A DNA stretch of 64,000 nt from Mangifera indica. Taxonomy: Eukaryota > Streptophyta > Magnoliopsida > Sapindales > Anacardiaceae. Below are positions 51,901 to 64,000 of this stretch, piece after piece. The position numbers were made by a program, and so were the translations under genes. Numbering within the stretch: the first letter of the stretch is position 1; each line of letters starts with the position of its first letter. A model generated the notes under the pieces. That model had not been told where the DNA came from. It did not search any database and saw only the letters and a list, made by a program, of their open reading frames with translations. The stretch covers positions 6,864,620 to 6,928,619 of the forward strand of contig NC_058154.1 of NCBI RefSeq assembly GCF_011075055.1, read 5' to 3'.

Positions 51901-51910
51901 CATTTTTAGG

Positions 51911-52491
51911 CCAAATTACTATTTTTCTATTCAAGATTTGATGAATTTTTATATTTTCATCTTTAAGTTTAAAAAAAAAAATATTTTCACTCGTACATTA
52001 AATTAGTTTGAAAAAAAACACTCCTAATTTCTTTTATATAAATTTTGTTCGAAAGACAAAAAAGACTCTCAATCTAAGTACCGTCTTGCCCCTATAATGT
52101 TATTAGAGATATTTTTCTAACCCCCAATTCATGTTAATTCCAACAAGATTATAAGTAACATCAAGAACCACATTGCTTGACCATAATCACACCAATTTAG
52201 TGTGATTTCAATCATATCGTACTAAATTTGTGCAATTTGGATAGGAGAAAAAGTTATATAAGTGAAAATGGGAAGGGAAAAAAAGTATTACATAAAGTAT
52301 AATTTTTTTGTACTATTAGGAGTGTTAATGATATTAATCATATTTTAATATTTGAATAAATTGACATAAATTCTCTTTATTCGATAAAACTAATGATTGA
52401 TTTTGATAGAAAAATAGAAAAAATGATTTTTTTTTAATTTAAAAGGTGAAAATATGTCGTCTCATCAAACATTGGATGGAAAATAGTCATT
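51911..52491. mobile_element. Possible MITE with long imperfect inverted ends
   Basis: The left end 'aaattactatttttctattcaag-tttgatga...tattttcatcttta' resembles the reverse complement of the right end, 'gaatgactattttccatccaatgtttgatga...tattttcacctttta'. No target duplication was found, so this is a candidate only. Confidence 0.4.
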
Positions 52492-52589
52492 CAACCTTTG
52501 ACATAAAGGAGAAAAAAAAGATATTTTTTTTAATTAAATAACTATAATAAAAGTAATGATAGGTTTTACTTGTCAAGGTTGTTTGTTAT

Positions 52590-53040
52590 ACTCTAATATA
52601 ACACATAGGTGTTTGTTGCCTATATTTTCACTAGAACAACCTACTAGAGAATTTTTTATTGATGATAACTATAGTGTTTGAGGAAAAAATCCTCCAATAA
52701 ATGGTTATACATGTAATCATTTGATTTGAGATCATTAGATTGTTGATTGCACCAATTGACCTAATTTGACACTACTTTAATGTAACATTTTTCTAAGAGT
52801 TATTAATATGATAGTTGTTAACTATGTTAAGAAGTGTACCAGTGACATGATAGATTGATGCAAAATTCATCACTTTTGAGTACTAAAATAGTTATCTCAC
52901 AACACAATTTATTTATGGCAACATACTCTAAATCTATAACCATAGTGGAAATGAGTTGGTGTTTGATTCAATATTAGTTTGATCATCATATGATTGGCCA
53001 ACATCAACATTAAGGATGATATGAGGTTAACAATAATTTA
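52590..53040. repeat. Right copy of the diverged repeat flanking the ubiquitin-eL40 gene
   Basis: Partner of 48130-48890, same orientation and without the MITE. Similarity may fade out toward 53110. Confidence 0.65.
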
Positions 53041-55217
53041 TATTTCAACCTTGATGAGATATCAGTTGATGAATGAATTCAATTATATGGTAATCATGCT
53101 ATTGAAATGTAAAATTAGTCTTTTATTAATTCTCTATCATTTAGGTAGTTATGATGTCTTACTAAAAATCGTTCATGGTCTATGAATAAAAAGTTAATTA
53201 ATTTTTTATTAATCATGATTCGATTTACTTTCAACATGATAAATAATCTATGGGACACACACAATAAGAGATTCACTGCCAAGATTAAAAAGTTTTGGGC
53301 ATATTCAATTATTGTCAATCCTACCTGCAAAACTAAAAAGGAACATGGTGAATATAACATATTCAGTAAATAGGTGATCTCTTGAAACCAAACACATAGT
53401 ATAAATAACAACCATAAATTTCCTATTAGTGTTCCATATCCAATCTTATTGTAATATTTTAGGTATTTTTCTAGTATCTTAGATATCCATTCAAATTTTT
53501 TTCAATGACTAATGCCCAATTTCTAATAATGGTGTCATCTTGAATTACTAATGTCACATGATGTATATCGACATTCTAGAAGCCTAATGAAAACATGAGA
53601 TATCTTATATGTCAATCATAAGGTATATCTAATACACTTACCAGTCGGGGTTTCAAGTTATAAATACCATACTACAAGGGGAGTAAGACCATATGTCTTT
53701 CCCAATATTACACAAGTATCCCAGATGCTAAGAAGCTTGACATCAATGTGTGCATGAGCATCCTAGATGCTAAAATGCCCAATGCCAGCACATAATCATC
53801 AAATGGGTATCAATGTCACACAAATTAACCCAAATGTTTCCATAAAATAGCATAATACATTGTTCTTAGTTTTCAATTCATAATCTTTTCAATCATGGTC
53901 TGTGTCAGCATAATCGAAATACCATCTTATGTTAAGCACCCCCAAAATCCCTTCGTGTCATCAAAAAAATAGTTGGACAAATTTATCAAAACATCATCTT
54001 ATGTTGTCTTCGTTAGGGTTTTATAATTTATTACCTTATAATCAACCCTTATAGGGGTAAAATGACTATTTTCATGGTCATCTATGAATATAGAAATTCA
54101 ATTCTAGCATTACTAATTTCATATACCTTTACTTCCAATTTTACAAAAGGTACACGAGGGTGTACTTATTTCACATACATAGCTATGCATTGACTGACAC
54201 AAACACGCAACCCAGGGTGGTATACACAGTCGTGTGTCCCATACCACACGGGTCTATATCTATTCCCAAATTAACACACTCATGGCTTAAACCTAACACA
54301 AAAACTAATTCCATTTAATTATACACGGTCATGTATGTAGCCATACACGGGTGTGTAGCGTCCTTACTACAAATTACATTTTTGTCTACGTTCGGTTTTC
54401 CTGCTACCTAATCTGAATTATAGGCATCCAAACTACTTCCAAGCATTACCACATTAAGCATAAATGTAAGTCTATGTGTTCCATGTGTTCCATGTCATAA
54501 TATCTCCAATATCCACAAGTTATATCAACAATCAACCTATTCATTGCATAACACCACCATAGTTTTTCCTCAATTTGAGACTACAAGATCTCTACTTCAA
54601 ACCAAAACTAAACGTATATATTGATTTAAGCATTGCAACAGTCCAAATATTCTCAATTATCAATAACAAAGCATTTTTTCGTCAATACACTATATGCATA
54701 TATGAACACAAATATCCAAAGCTTAATTTATCTTCTAGATGTCATAACAATTAACATATACATACTTAACTTCGTTGGATTCTCAAAATACAAGTCATAC
54801 ACATAATTTCTCATCATCCAAAATATCATACCAAGTTTCAGATAATCAAACATAATTGCAATATTGTAATTTAAAATCCATTAAAAGTTATTGTACTTAC
54901 TTTTTCTCTAGTGATAAGCTAGTCTTCATAAGGCTAAAATTAATCCTCTATGATTCCCTTGCGACTAAGTCTTCAAAGTTTGCTCTAAGGCTCTTAATTC
55001 TCTTTATACTTAGTTGGAAAATATGTTGTAAAAGTGTCAACCAAATGTGTTTGAGCCTTTTTTAATTTTCATTGTAATTTGTGATACATGGTAATGTAGA
55101 TCGTATACAGGCATGTATGTCGTTATCCATTTATGATAGTTTCTGAAATCACCACGAAATTTATCTTTTTTCCAAAATTCAAACATGTTAACTATATACA
55201 GACGTGTATGTTTCCCG
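53041..55217. repeat. Relics, probably of Ty3/gypsy LTRs
   Basis: There is no intact gene. 54150-54370 carries repeated 'cacacggg', 'acacggtcatgtatg' and 'acgggtgtgtag' words, and 53690-53790 the 'atcccagatgctaa' motif. Both are typical of LTRs of plant gypsy (Tekay-like) elements. Borders could not be placed. Confidence 0.4.
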
Positions 55218-55850
55218 TGTAGGGTTTTCAAGGCATCATTAACTAACAGTAGATTGAAATTTAAAATTTTAAAAATCAAACAATCTTGAAAAACCAAAAT
55301 ACCCGTTTTAGACATATAATTCATAAACATGCAAAAACACTTATACGGTGTTTTAGATTTATACCTACATTGATGGCTTTTTCAACACTTCATGTGGCTT
55401 GAGCCATATGTTATCCAACCCTCGAGAGGTGACGTCTTGGTATCCACGTAAAAAGGCTATTAAGACTTTTAACTAGATGCTCGACGTTCACAAGAAGAAA
55501 AGATAGAGAGTGATTGCAGCTACTGTTTTCACACCCTTTTTTTAAAAACGAATGCACGCCTTTATATGGAAGGTACTGTTTGCGCACAGTTGGAACACCA
55601 CTTCAAGTATGGGTCTCCTTAAAACACATGCATAATTGGCACTCAAGAAAGTGAAATCAACATGTACAAAGCTCATGCATAGTTGACACCACAAGTGTGT
55701 GTTGACTGACTCATTACTTTCTTCATAGTGTCAATTGATACTATGCATATGCATGGCTAACACCTTCTCACACCATGTGCACTTTGGCATGCATTTTGCA
55801 TGGTTGTGTATTTGGTCAAAATGTGGTCAAATTAGGTCTTTTTAACATAG
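55218..55850 (-). repeat. Truncated 3' LTR of element H
   Basis: It is homologous to 58324-58990 over about 630 bp, with many substitutions and a 40-bp gap near 55445. It ends where the gag relic begins. Confidence 0.7.
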
Positions 55851-55929
55851 GGAAAAGGACTATTTCCCACCCAAATTTTAGCTGAAATTCAAAAACACAC
55901 ACACAAGAGTTCAAAAACCCAAACACCTA

Positions 55930-56790
55930 CCCGTCTCTGAACTTCCATCAAAATAGAGGTTTTAGCTACCTTCTTCATCTTGTTCTCTAGAAAGGCCTTG
56001 CAATGCCTCTTCTTGTGATTTGCTTTACCAGAACAGAAGTAGACAACCTTTCCCTTCCTCATACCACTTGTTGAGTAGTAGTATCAAGCTGCTTTTTCAT
56101 TTTGGGCTTAGACTTAGGCTTAGCCTTAACCTTGCTTTTGCCGTTAGCCTTGGATATAAGTGTTTGGGCTTCAACCATAAGCATATTAGTTGAAGGTAAC
56201 TTTCGTACCTCTTGTTTAGTTTGCCTGAGAACAACTCCTTAAAGGTTTTCTCATTTTTATTTAGGTTAAAATTCATAAGGAAATTAGCCCACAATTTAGG
56301 AAGAGATTTCAGCACCAAGTTAATAACAAGCTCATTACCTATGATGAAGTCTAAGCCTACCAACCACACAATGTAGCAAATCATCTTGACCACATGAGGG
56401 TTAACTTGTCTTCCTTCAGAGAGTTTGCAATCAAATAAAGTACTTGACACTTTATATCATTCAGCCCTCGTACGAGTGTCATATAACTCTCAAAAGTGTG
56501 CAAGTATGGATTATGCATCTATTTCCTCATATTGTTTTTAAAGCTTAGGTGACATAGAAGTCAGTATAAGGCACTAAACTTCCACGAAGTCATCAAGATA
56601 CTTGTTAAAAGTATCTTTTTCTGCCTAGGTGGCATCAGGACTACGCTTAGAGGGCAACAACCCCTTAATGATATACAACCTCTTCTCCTGATCTAGAATA
56701 ATTTGAAGATTTATTTACCAATCAGTGAAGTTGTTTTTAGTGAGCCTATTTTTTTTCTAGAATGGATCGATGTGTTGGGTTTGACATGGT
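55930..56790 (-). pseudogene. gag relic of element H
   Basis: The frame 56450-56097 reads 'KLSEGRQVNPHVVKMICYI', 'ELVINLVLKSLPKLWANFLMNFNLNKNEKTFKELF', a copia gag segment (the LxSLPxxW motif). Lower down, at about 56000-56035, 'YFCSGKANHKKRHC' looks like a decayed CCHC zinc knuckle. Upstream of 56450 the N-terminal part is recognisable but broken by stops. Confidence 0.65.
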
Positions 56791-58309
56791 GATTTTGTGA
56801 TATACAATTTACAGATAAAAGGATTAGTAATTTTGTTTAATTATTAATATTTATTTTAATTATAGATTTAATTAATTAAAATGCTTCCACTATTTCCTAA
56901 AGTCAATAGTCTTCACTATTGTACTTAGGAAATTTAGTTGAACTTCCTAATGGACCGAGACCTCGTCGCATTAATTCTCTTTTTTTTTTTTTTTATGAAC
57001 AAGTTTGAATTAATTGAATAGATAAATTGCAAATTAATCACCAAAAGCCCATGATCTCAAGTCAAAAGTTACCCTAACAAATCATGTAACCTCAAATATG
57101 AGTTTTCATATCAGTAGGTTGCATATTACATATCTCTTTACATCGACAAATGCATTCCCTACTCATGCCTCTAACATATTTTATCTTTGCTTTGGCGAAC
57201 AAGCAAAGTACACTAGTTTAGTTAGATTCAATATGATCAGCTCCTAATTTTTTGCCTAGTAGAAGTATACCTTTCACTTTGGTGAACAAGGTTACAACAA
57301 ATAAAGACTTAATTAGGGCGTCATATTGGAAAACACTAATTAAATCTTAGACTTAATATTTAAATTAAAGGTTTTATTAAGTAGTCTCATCTAATTTTAA
57401 CTGCATGTTAGGTGATATTTGCAAAATAAAATTGCATATACATTTTACAATGTAAAAATAAAATGTACCAGTACATAACCATAACTAATGTCAAGCCCTT
57501 TGAGCCAAGAAAAATTTGACTGGTCAACCTAGGTGAATCTTTATCTTTGAGTCTTCACGCTGGTCTTTCTATCTCCAATCTTCAATTATTACATGACTTT
57601 GTTTCCTAGTTACAAACTTCTAAGTAAATAAAAACAACCTCATCTAAAGAAGAAAGGGGATAAAGATAAGACGTGCAAACCTTATTTGAAAATTACAACC
57701 AAAAAATGAAATAAATAAATAAATATCCACAAAGATTCATTGGTTATGTATTGGGCATCATACATACATACATCAATATATATAAATTTTAATTATTATT
57801 ATCTCAACTGTCAAATTTTTTGGTCTATGAAATTTTGTAAAATTGTAATTCAACCCCAATTGTGCATGATGGTTTTTCTAGACACTAGTTTCCATATTTT
57901 TTTAATGATGAAAAATCTAAAAAATTTCTAGAGTTTCAGGCAAACCAATTTATCAGGGTAAGGAAATATGACGCATAAACCGTACTCACTCCAATGACAA
58001 CCCTTGAACCATGCGACAACATAATTCAATGGTGATTTCATGCAATGACATGAAACCTATGACATTCAATCTATTTAGGACTTGCATATATCATTAAAAC
58101 TCAAGCAAAAAATTCAAAAATCATCACTCAACTATTTTACACAGTTTACATTTTACATGATACTCAACAAAATGTATAATAACATGATTGCAAATTATCT
58201 TTACCAATTTTATATAATTCTAACTAATCCCAATTACATGCAATCAACATATAAAATTAATCAAAACTAACTGTATGTATAATTTTTCATGAAAAATATG
58301 TTAAACGAT
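56791..58309 (-). other. Leader region of element H
   Basis: Noncoding AT-rich DNA between PBS and gag. It includes a T-run at 56981-56993 and short open frames of no recognisable family. Confidence 0.5.
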
Positions 58310-58322
58310 GGTTCTGATACCA
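58310..58322 (-). promoter_or_regulatory. Primer-binding site of element H
   Basis: On the minus strand it reads TGGTATCAGAACC, one or two changes from the initiator-Met tRNA complement, right at the end of the LTR. Confidence 0.75.
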
Positions 58323-60353
58323 CAAAAGGGTTTTCAAGGTGTTTTTAATTGGCAGTGCAACAAAATTTAAAATTTTGAAAATAAAACAATCTTAAATAAT
58401 GTTATCCAAGATACCCATTTTAGATATATCATTCATGAACATGCAAAAATGCTCATAAAGTGTTTTAGATTTATACCTGTGTTAATGGCTCCTTCAAAAC
58501 TTTACGTGGTTTAAAATAGTATGTTATCCAACCCTCGGGAGATGAAGTCTTGGTATCCATGTGGAGCATGAACACCAAAGAGGAAATCCAAGTGAAAAGG
58601 TTCCTAGGGCTTTTGACTAGATGCTTAATATTCATGGGAAGGGAAGATAGAGAATGATTGTGGCTAGGGTTTTTCCTTTTTTAAAAGCGAATGCATGCCT
58701 TTATATACAAGATAGAGTCCGTGTATGGCTGCAACACCACTTCAAGCACGACTCTTCTTAAAACATGCACATATGGCACTCAACAAAGTGTAGCCAACAT
58801 GTACAAAGCTCATGCATGGCTGGCACTATAAGTGTGTGTCAACTGACTCATTATTTTCTTTATGGTGTTGGCCAATACTAAGCATATGCACAACTGGCAC
58901 CTTTTCACACCATTTGCATGACTGACATGCATTTTGCATGGTTGTGCACTTGGTCAAAGTGTGGTCAAACTGGATCTTTTCAATCTTAATAGGCAAACCT
59001 AATTTGTTCGCAATCTCTCACTTATTCTTAAACACTAAGATTTTCAATAAGCAATCCTTACCTTTAGGTTCATTTTAACTCCTTTATGTATGTGACCCAT
59101 AAGCTATCTATTGAGCTGATAGTGTTTAGATTCAATTCGAATCCAAATACAAACCAAGATTAGCCTCTAGCAAAGTGTCATGGTCACCTAGATGACAAAA
59201 TGTCTGTAGACATCTTTTAAGCTTTTACAACATCATAGTTATATGTAATTTAATCCTTTTATCAATCGATATTTCTTGAGGATGAGACATAAAAGAATGT
59301 TTATCTCAGTGGTTCCTTGGTATGAACTGATACACATCAATGACTAAAACAAATTATGTTATAACTTTATCCCACTGTAGCCATAGATTCAAGCAATCAT
59401 AGATGCCATTTAGTATTTTCATATGAGATATCTTCTCTTGTGTTCAAGAGTAACAAATCCTTTTTTGATCAACTATAGTCTCCATGTATCTCATGATATG
59501 GGTATTTACTACCTTTATGGATACCCCAATTACAGTGGCACGTTGATTAGTGTATCAATCCTTATATGAGATAGTCTAGTAACCACAAGTCAAAAGATTA
59601 CATACACCCATAGTGTTTAGAGGATTTATTTCATAGATACCGAAGTAATTATAATATCCTCTAATCGAGTCAGTCTATTGAACACGTCAATAATATGCAC
59701 TTATGTGTTGCACAAAGTTGTCGATAAATAGTTTCGATATGTGAGAACTGTTAAAACTTTTTAGTGGGATCGCTCAACACTATGATAATCTAATCATCAT
59801 TACATGTGCCCTTATTCATTATAATGTCGAGATTACAAATATTTCTAGAATGACTACTTAATATGCATATAGGGTTCTCATGATAAGTTGTCTAATCCCC
59901 TCATCACAGTTATACCATTCTAAGGGTATATTATTCGTACAATCATATAATTAAACAAATATAAATTGAATAACAGTAAATCCTTTTATTAATAATTAAT
60001 ATAAAATCACATTCATAAATGTCAAATGTGATTGGCTCTAAAGCACCTACCCTAACATCCCAGACTTAGCCAATTTTATGCATCATGGAAAAAAACTATT
60101 TTGCCCTTGCCATCACACATATTAGCATGTGGCCTTTCTCACATGACCATGCAACTTTAGAAACAATTAAACACAATTAAGCAAGCATATTCAAGAGGTA
60201 AATAAGACAAATTTACCATAGACATACCTGAGGGTATTACAATATCTGAACAAAATGACACTTTCTTTTATTAATAAATCATCATTATACATATACAAGA
60301 TGGAAAACCCTTGAAATCAATAACACAAATGGTTTCTAAGGCATATGCTAACA

Positions 60354-61819
60354 CATGCATTGAATTTTGTGTGACCATTTATGGCTGATAAGAGTTTTTC
60401 AATATCATGTATGATTGTACACTAGGAAATATGATGACGATGATTAAATTAGAGTCCTACATAGGAGACATATGCTTGTGCATCTAATACATGAACACCC
60501 ATACATCCCTCTTTACACATGTAAGCTTGTAAGAATGGGTTATGAATGTACGTGCAGAAAAGAAAAGGTACACTCATACACATGAATAAAATTAAAGATA
60601 TATGTCGTAGACAAGCCTTAGGGGTGATCATATGTCCACAGAACACCATGTACACCCATACATAGAAGCAAAAGTACAATCGTGACTTGGTTATGTATAG
60701 GTCATACACAAAATAGATTTACATTTTTTTTATTATGATTTAAGGTCATTGAGGTACCAAAACACGTATGAGAAATTGGGACACTTAGATATGATCAAGA
60801 AACCTAGGTAGAAATAGATTAGACTAGAGTAAAGTCTGGAAGAGTTTTGACTGATTAAGTATCAATAGAGATTCAAATATCTTAATAGGATTTGAGATTT
60901 AATGATACCTATGGGGACATTGATAATGAGATTATAAGTTGATCAAGGGAGTACCCATGACCTAGGTAAACCTATGGATAAAGTATATAGTCTATCGATT
61001 GATGTCTTTAGGAAAAAAGATGAATGTTAAGACTGTGTGTTTATCGATTAGCTAGGACCACATGTTTGAGAGATAGATACATGAATGGACACTTAGATAT
61101 GATCGAAAGGTCAAATAGATAGGTTATATTAGAGTAAAGTCCAAAAGAGTTTTGAGTGATTAGGTATCAATAGGGATTCAAATATCTCAATGGTATTTGA
61201 TGAGATATAGATAATAAGATTATAGGTTGATTAAGGGGGTACCCCTAGCCTAGGCAAACCTATATATAAGGTATAAAACGTTGATTGGTGTCCTTAGATA
61301 AAGATAATTGTTAGGATCATGTGTTTATTGATTAGTTAAACCTTACCAAGACATAAAATTGGGGTCCATAAGTTGATAAGCCAAGACTGTAAGTATATTG
61401 ATTAGTAAAGAGATAAGATAACTTTCTAGTTACTAGAAAGTCTTAGAGATTGGTCACTAAAGTGGGTACATTGATTCTCAATACTTAACTAAGATACAAG
61501 CAACCTTAGATTGGAATGAAGGTAACTTAGGTTAGAAAAGGAAATTGATAAATTTGATTGACTATGTGTAGGATAGATTATTCCTACTTACTGAGTGTTT
61601 TTCACTTACTCGCTTCCTTTTCATTTTATAGGTGACAATTTATAGGTGGCAATTTATAGGTGACAACGGTGAGACAACTGGTTAGTGATGAAGCGGTATA
61701 CGATGGATAAACTCATAAGCTTAAGAGATCGCCTTAGATTGATTTATGATTTATGTTGGACTTTGATTATTATTATTCTAGTAAACCTGGATATTGATTT
61801 TGAGATTCTATTTTATATT
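60354..61819. repeat. Relic with a 308-bp tandem duplication and a 14-bp triplet
   Basis: 'gacacttagatatgatc' begins copies at 60780 and 61088. Both continue through 'agagtaaagtc', 'gagttttga-tgatta', 'gattcaaatatct' and 'gggtaccc...cctaggc/taaacctat'. At 61626-61667 'ttataggtgacaat' is repeated three times (second unit ggcaat). The surrounding 'cttactcgcttccttttcatttta' resembles the 3' part of plant gypsy LTRs. There is no gene. Confidence 0.65.
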
Positions 61820-62183
61820 TATTGGATCCGGGTCCACCCATGACGGGTCGACCTGACCTGATTTGATTAACTACCAAAAGGTAGTTATTAGCGGTTATTA
61901 TTGGCAATTGGACTCTTATATAAAACCCTAACTGCCTCCCAAAGCAAATGATGAGATAACGCCATTTTTACAGAGAATCACTCTCCACCAAACACAAAAG
62001 CACAGATCTTGTCTCCCAAGATGAAAAACAATACGTGAGCAAATGGTGTCATGGAAATAGACTAATGTCAACACCTCGTGTAGATTTTGAAGATGTTTCA
62101 TCGAAAATTGAAACGGGTATGCGAAATTTGTATTTACAATTTTCACAGAATTTTGATCTTGGCATGTTTAATTATTTCCAACA
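61820..62183 (+). repeat. 5' LTR of element I
   Basis: It starts TATTGGATCCGG and ends CCAACA (364 bp), homologous to the F LTRs at 6710 and 13669. Confidence 0.88.
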
Positions 62184-62639
62184 TTGGTATTAGAGCCTAG
62201 GATACATATTTGTTATGTTTTTCTATGAATCATATTACATATATTGTGAAATTAAAATCTGCACGTTGAATTTCATTTTCAAAATTCGTTTTTGGACACG
62301 AATTTAATTCGACTAAAATTGCATGAAATTGGTGTTGGAAAACATGTTGGATGTATACTAGGAATGATATTACATGTTTTAAATTAAAAAATGACTCGAA
62401 TTAACACCAAAATCGATGAAAATTGACCTAAATCTGAGACCCAAGGCATCTTTTGCTTTATCGTCATTTCGATAGATTTCGATGCCATCGACATCGAAAC
62501 TTTGAACGAGAAGCCTTAACGTCACTTAGGCTACAAAAGCCCTATAGTGTAGTCACCGAAAAATCGTCGGAAGAAGGCCAATTAAAAGGACAACAAGATT
62601 AGGGTTCATCCCATGATTTTAGGTCAAAATTGGGTTGGA

Positions 62640-63070
62640 AAAACCTGATTACCTGACCCGATTGGTCAACAGGTTAGTCAAACTTGATGTCAATAGGTCA
62701 ACCTGTTTAGTCAACTGGGTCACCCAACCTGGATCTTGACCCATGGATAACTCGATCAACTATTGACTGGTCAACAGTCAAATAGTTGACTAGTCAATGG
62801 TCAACATTTGACCACACGTGATGATCTAATTTTGATGCGTGGTAGCATGTGAATGGAGTTGCCTAACGTGTGGAGGCACGTGTGAGCGAGTGATAATCTT
62901 ATTTCGATGCGTTTGACTCATTCCTAGCGCCTGAAGGCGTATGCATACATATATACGGCGCGTGAAGGCGCATGCGACGTCTATTGGTGTGTGAAAGATT
63001 ATATAGGATTATTGTGGCGTGTGATAGCACGTGAACATCAATTTCCAATGCGTCTTAGCACGTGAAATCT
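62640..63070 (+). repeat. Leader of I: dense GTCAA/TTGAC cluster and minisatellite
   Basis: Between 62664 and 62812 there are nine GTCAA and four TTGAC words. Twelve of the thirteen fit the W-box TTGAC(C/T). From 62815 to 63070 a degenerate repeat of 'gcgtg(a)aggcgcatg' type follows, unusually GC-rich for this window. Confidence 0.75.
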
Positions 63071-63870
63071 GTTTTCTGATCCTTGGATGTTGTGTAGTAC
63101 TTGGATCTAAATATGAGATGTGTTTCATGGGTCTTACGACATATAATGACATGTAATATCTTATTCCAACTCCCGAAGACACATATTGGTGTTTTAAAAC
63201 ACATGTTTCTACTTCATGCAAGTTTGTTGACTAGGGACCATCGCATTGCATGTCGAAACAATTAATACTCTATTAAATTCTCTTAAATGGAAAAGAGAAA
63301 ATGTTCATGCATGAATATGAGCCCCATAATCAATGATCTTATTCGGGACGTAAGAATTTGAAACTTTTGGGGATTGAGTGGATTCATTACAGCTTGCTAT
63401 AGAGCGACACTTAGTAATGTACAATAGAATATCCATTATTTTATCGTTATTCCCAAAACTAATGTAATGTGAGGTATTTGACCTAACGCAAATGTAATAG
63501 AGACTTTATAATGGATAAAGTGACTCAAAGATCGATACGGGTTGATGAAATAGTCCTAGTCAAAATAGATGATGCATTTGTTGTATCATATATATTAGTT
63601 AAGTATGATAATTCTGAGATTGGTAGAATTTAATGAAATTCTCATCCATAATTAATATTGGCGTAATTAGATTAAAGTTTAAAATGTCAAGTATTTGTGT
63701 TATGGAAGATGATTGGGAACATAGTGAACTTTTGATTTTGTGCCTTATGTGAGATATTTAAAATTTTAATGCGTAATTGCGACAATTGATATGTATTTGA
63801 TTACATTGATAGCATTGTGTCTAATAGATATGTCTCTGAGATCTAGTTAACCATAACATCTTAGAAAATG

Positions 63871-64000
63871 ATGGCTGATCTGAATGAGAATGATACTAAA
63901 TAGAGAGAATTAAACCATATGGCATTTGAAATACAAATTATCCTAGATGAGTAAAAGGTTTGGAGGCTGTAGATCAGGTTAAGATAGAGTTATGGCTAAC
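63871..64000 (+). pseudogene. Start of gag of element I
   Basis: ATG 63871 gives MADLNENDTK followed at once by TAG. Further stops occur within the 130 bp visible. The start equals F's gag at 8707 and resembles C's at 23913. Like those, it is dead. Confidence 0.7.

Larger units (their letters stand above)
55218..60353 (-). mobile_element. Element H: internally deleted copia element
   Basis: A 5' LTR-like region (58324 to about 60353) is followed on the minus strand by a PBS TGGTATCAGAACC (58310-58322), a leader, a gag relic, and then a truncated 3' LTR (55218 to about 55850). The 3' piece follows 58324-58990 closely ('gggttttcaagg', 'ttatccaaccctcg', 'tgcatgcctttatat', 'caactgactcatta'). Pol is absent. 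The outer flanks 'tcccg' and 'catgc' do not match, so the right border (TGTTAGCATATGCC) is tentative. Confidence 0.6.
61820..64000 (+). mobile_element. Element I: 5' part of an F-family copia element
   Basis: The 5' LTR (61820-62183), a PBS-like TGGTATTAGAGC (62185-62196), a 1.67-kb leader and the start of gag are present. The rest lies beyond the window. It is homologous to F (6710-8840) throughout. Confidence 0.88.

Noticed and set aside
53115..53411. Two overlapping frames on opposite strands (98 and 63 codons).
   Set aside because: The AT-rich, Ile/Leu/Asn-heavy composition and lack of any motif fit chance frames in a repeat relic.

Overview
The window looks like nuclear DNA of a flowering plant, probably a dicot. 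It is AT-rich and dominated by degraded LTR retrotransposons of the Ty1/copia type. It contains one clearly intact host gene, split by four GT-AG introns, whose protein has the plant form of ubiquitin fused to ribosomal protein eL40. I cannot name the species.

Layout: 1-1.75 kb holds the start of a Mutator-like (MuDR) transposase gene on the minus strand and an array of about six 147-bp tandem repeats on its upstream side. 1.75-6.7 kb holds old LTR-like relics and unrecognised AT-rich DNA. 6.71-14.04 kb is a complete but dead Ty1/copia element (called F here) with both LTRs, PBS, PPT and a 5-bp target duplication. 14.43-15.31 kb holds the last exons of what looks like an SR splicing-factor gene (minus strand), broken off at the edge of the next element. 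15.3-45.14 kb is one large nest of retrotransposons. Element A (minus, SIRE-like) carries element B (minus, SIRE-like) inside its 3' LTR. B carries element C (plus, copia), and C carries D1 (minus, copia with 1.67-kb LTRs). On A's other side, inside its RNase H region, sits G (minus, same family as F), which is joined to D2, a sister copy of D1. 45.1-48.5 kb holds two MITE-like elements and a short unexplained degraded coding stretch. 49.63-51.35 kb is the ubiquitin-eL40 gene (minus strand), flanked on both sides by diverged copies of one repeat. 51.5-61.8 kb holds AT-rich DNA, relics that look like Ty3/gypsy LTRs, another internally deleted copia element (H, minus) and a 308-bp tandem duplication. 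61.82-64.0 kb is the 5' end of another F-family element (I), which runs off the window.

Almost all reading frames in the elements carry stops, frameshifts or lost catalytic residues, so the window reads as old heterochromatin-like DNA around one housekeeping gene. I found no operon, CRISPR array, RNA gene or convincing new system. The observations most worth a second look are the 147-bp array beside the transposase, the dense TTGAC (W-box core) clusters in the leaders of the F/C family, the intact gag-like leader ORF of element C, the GAGCTCG-rich hAT-type MITE, the broken SR gene, and the orphan coding stretch at 46.8-47.2 kb.
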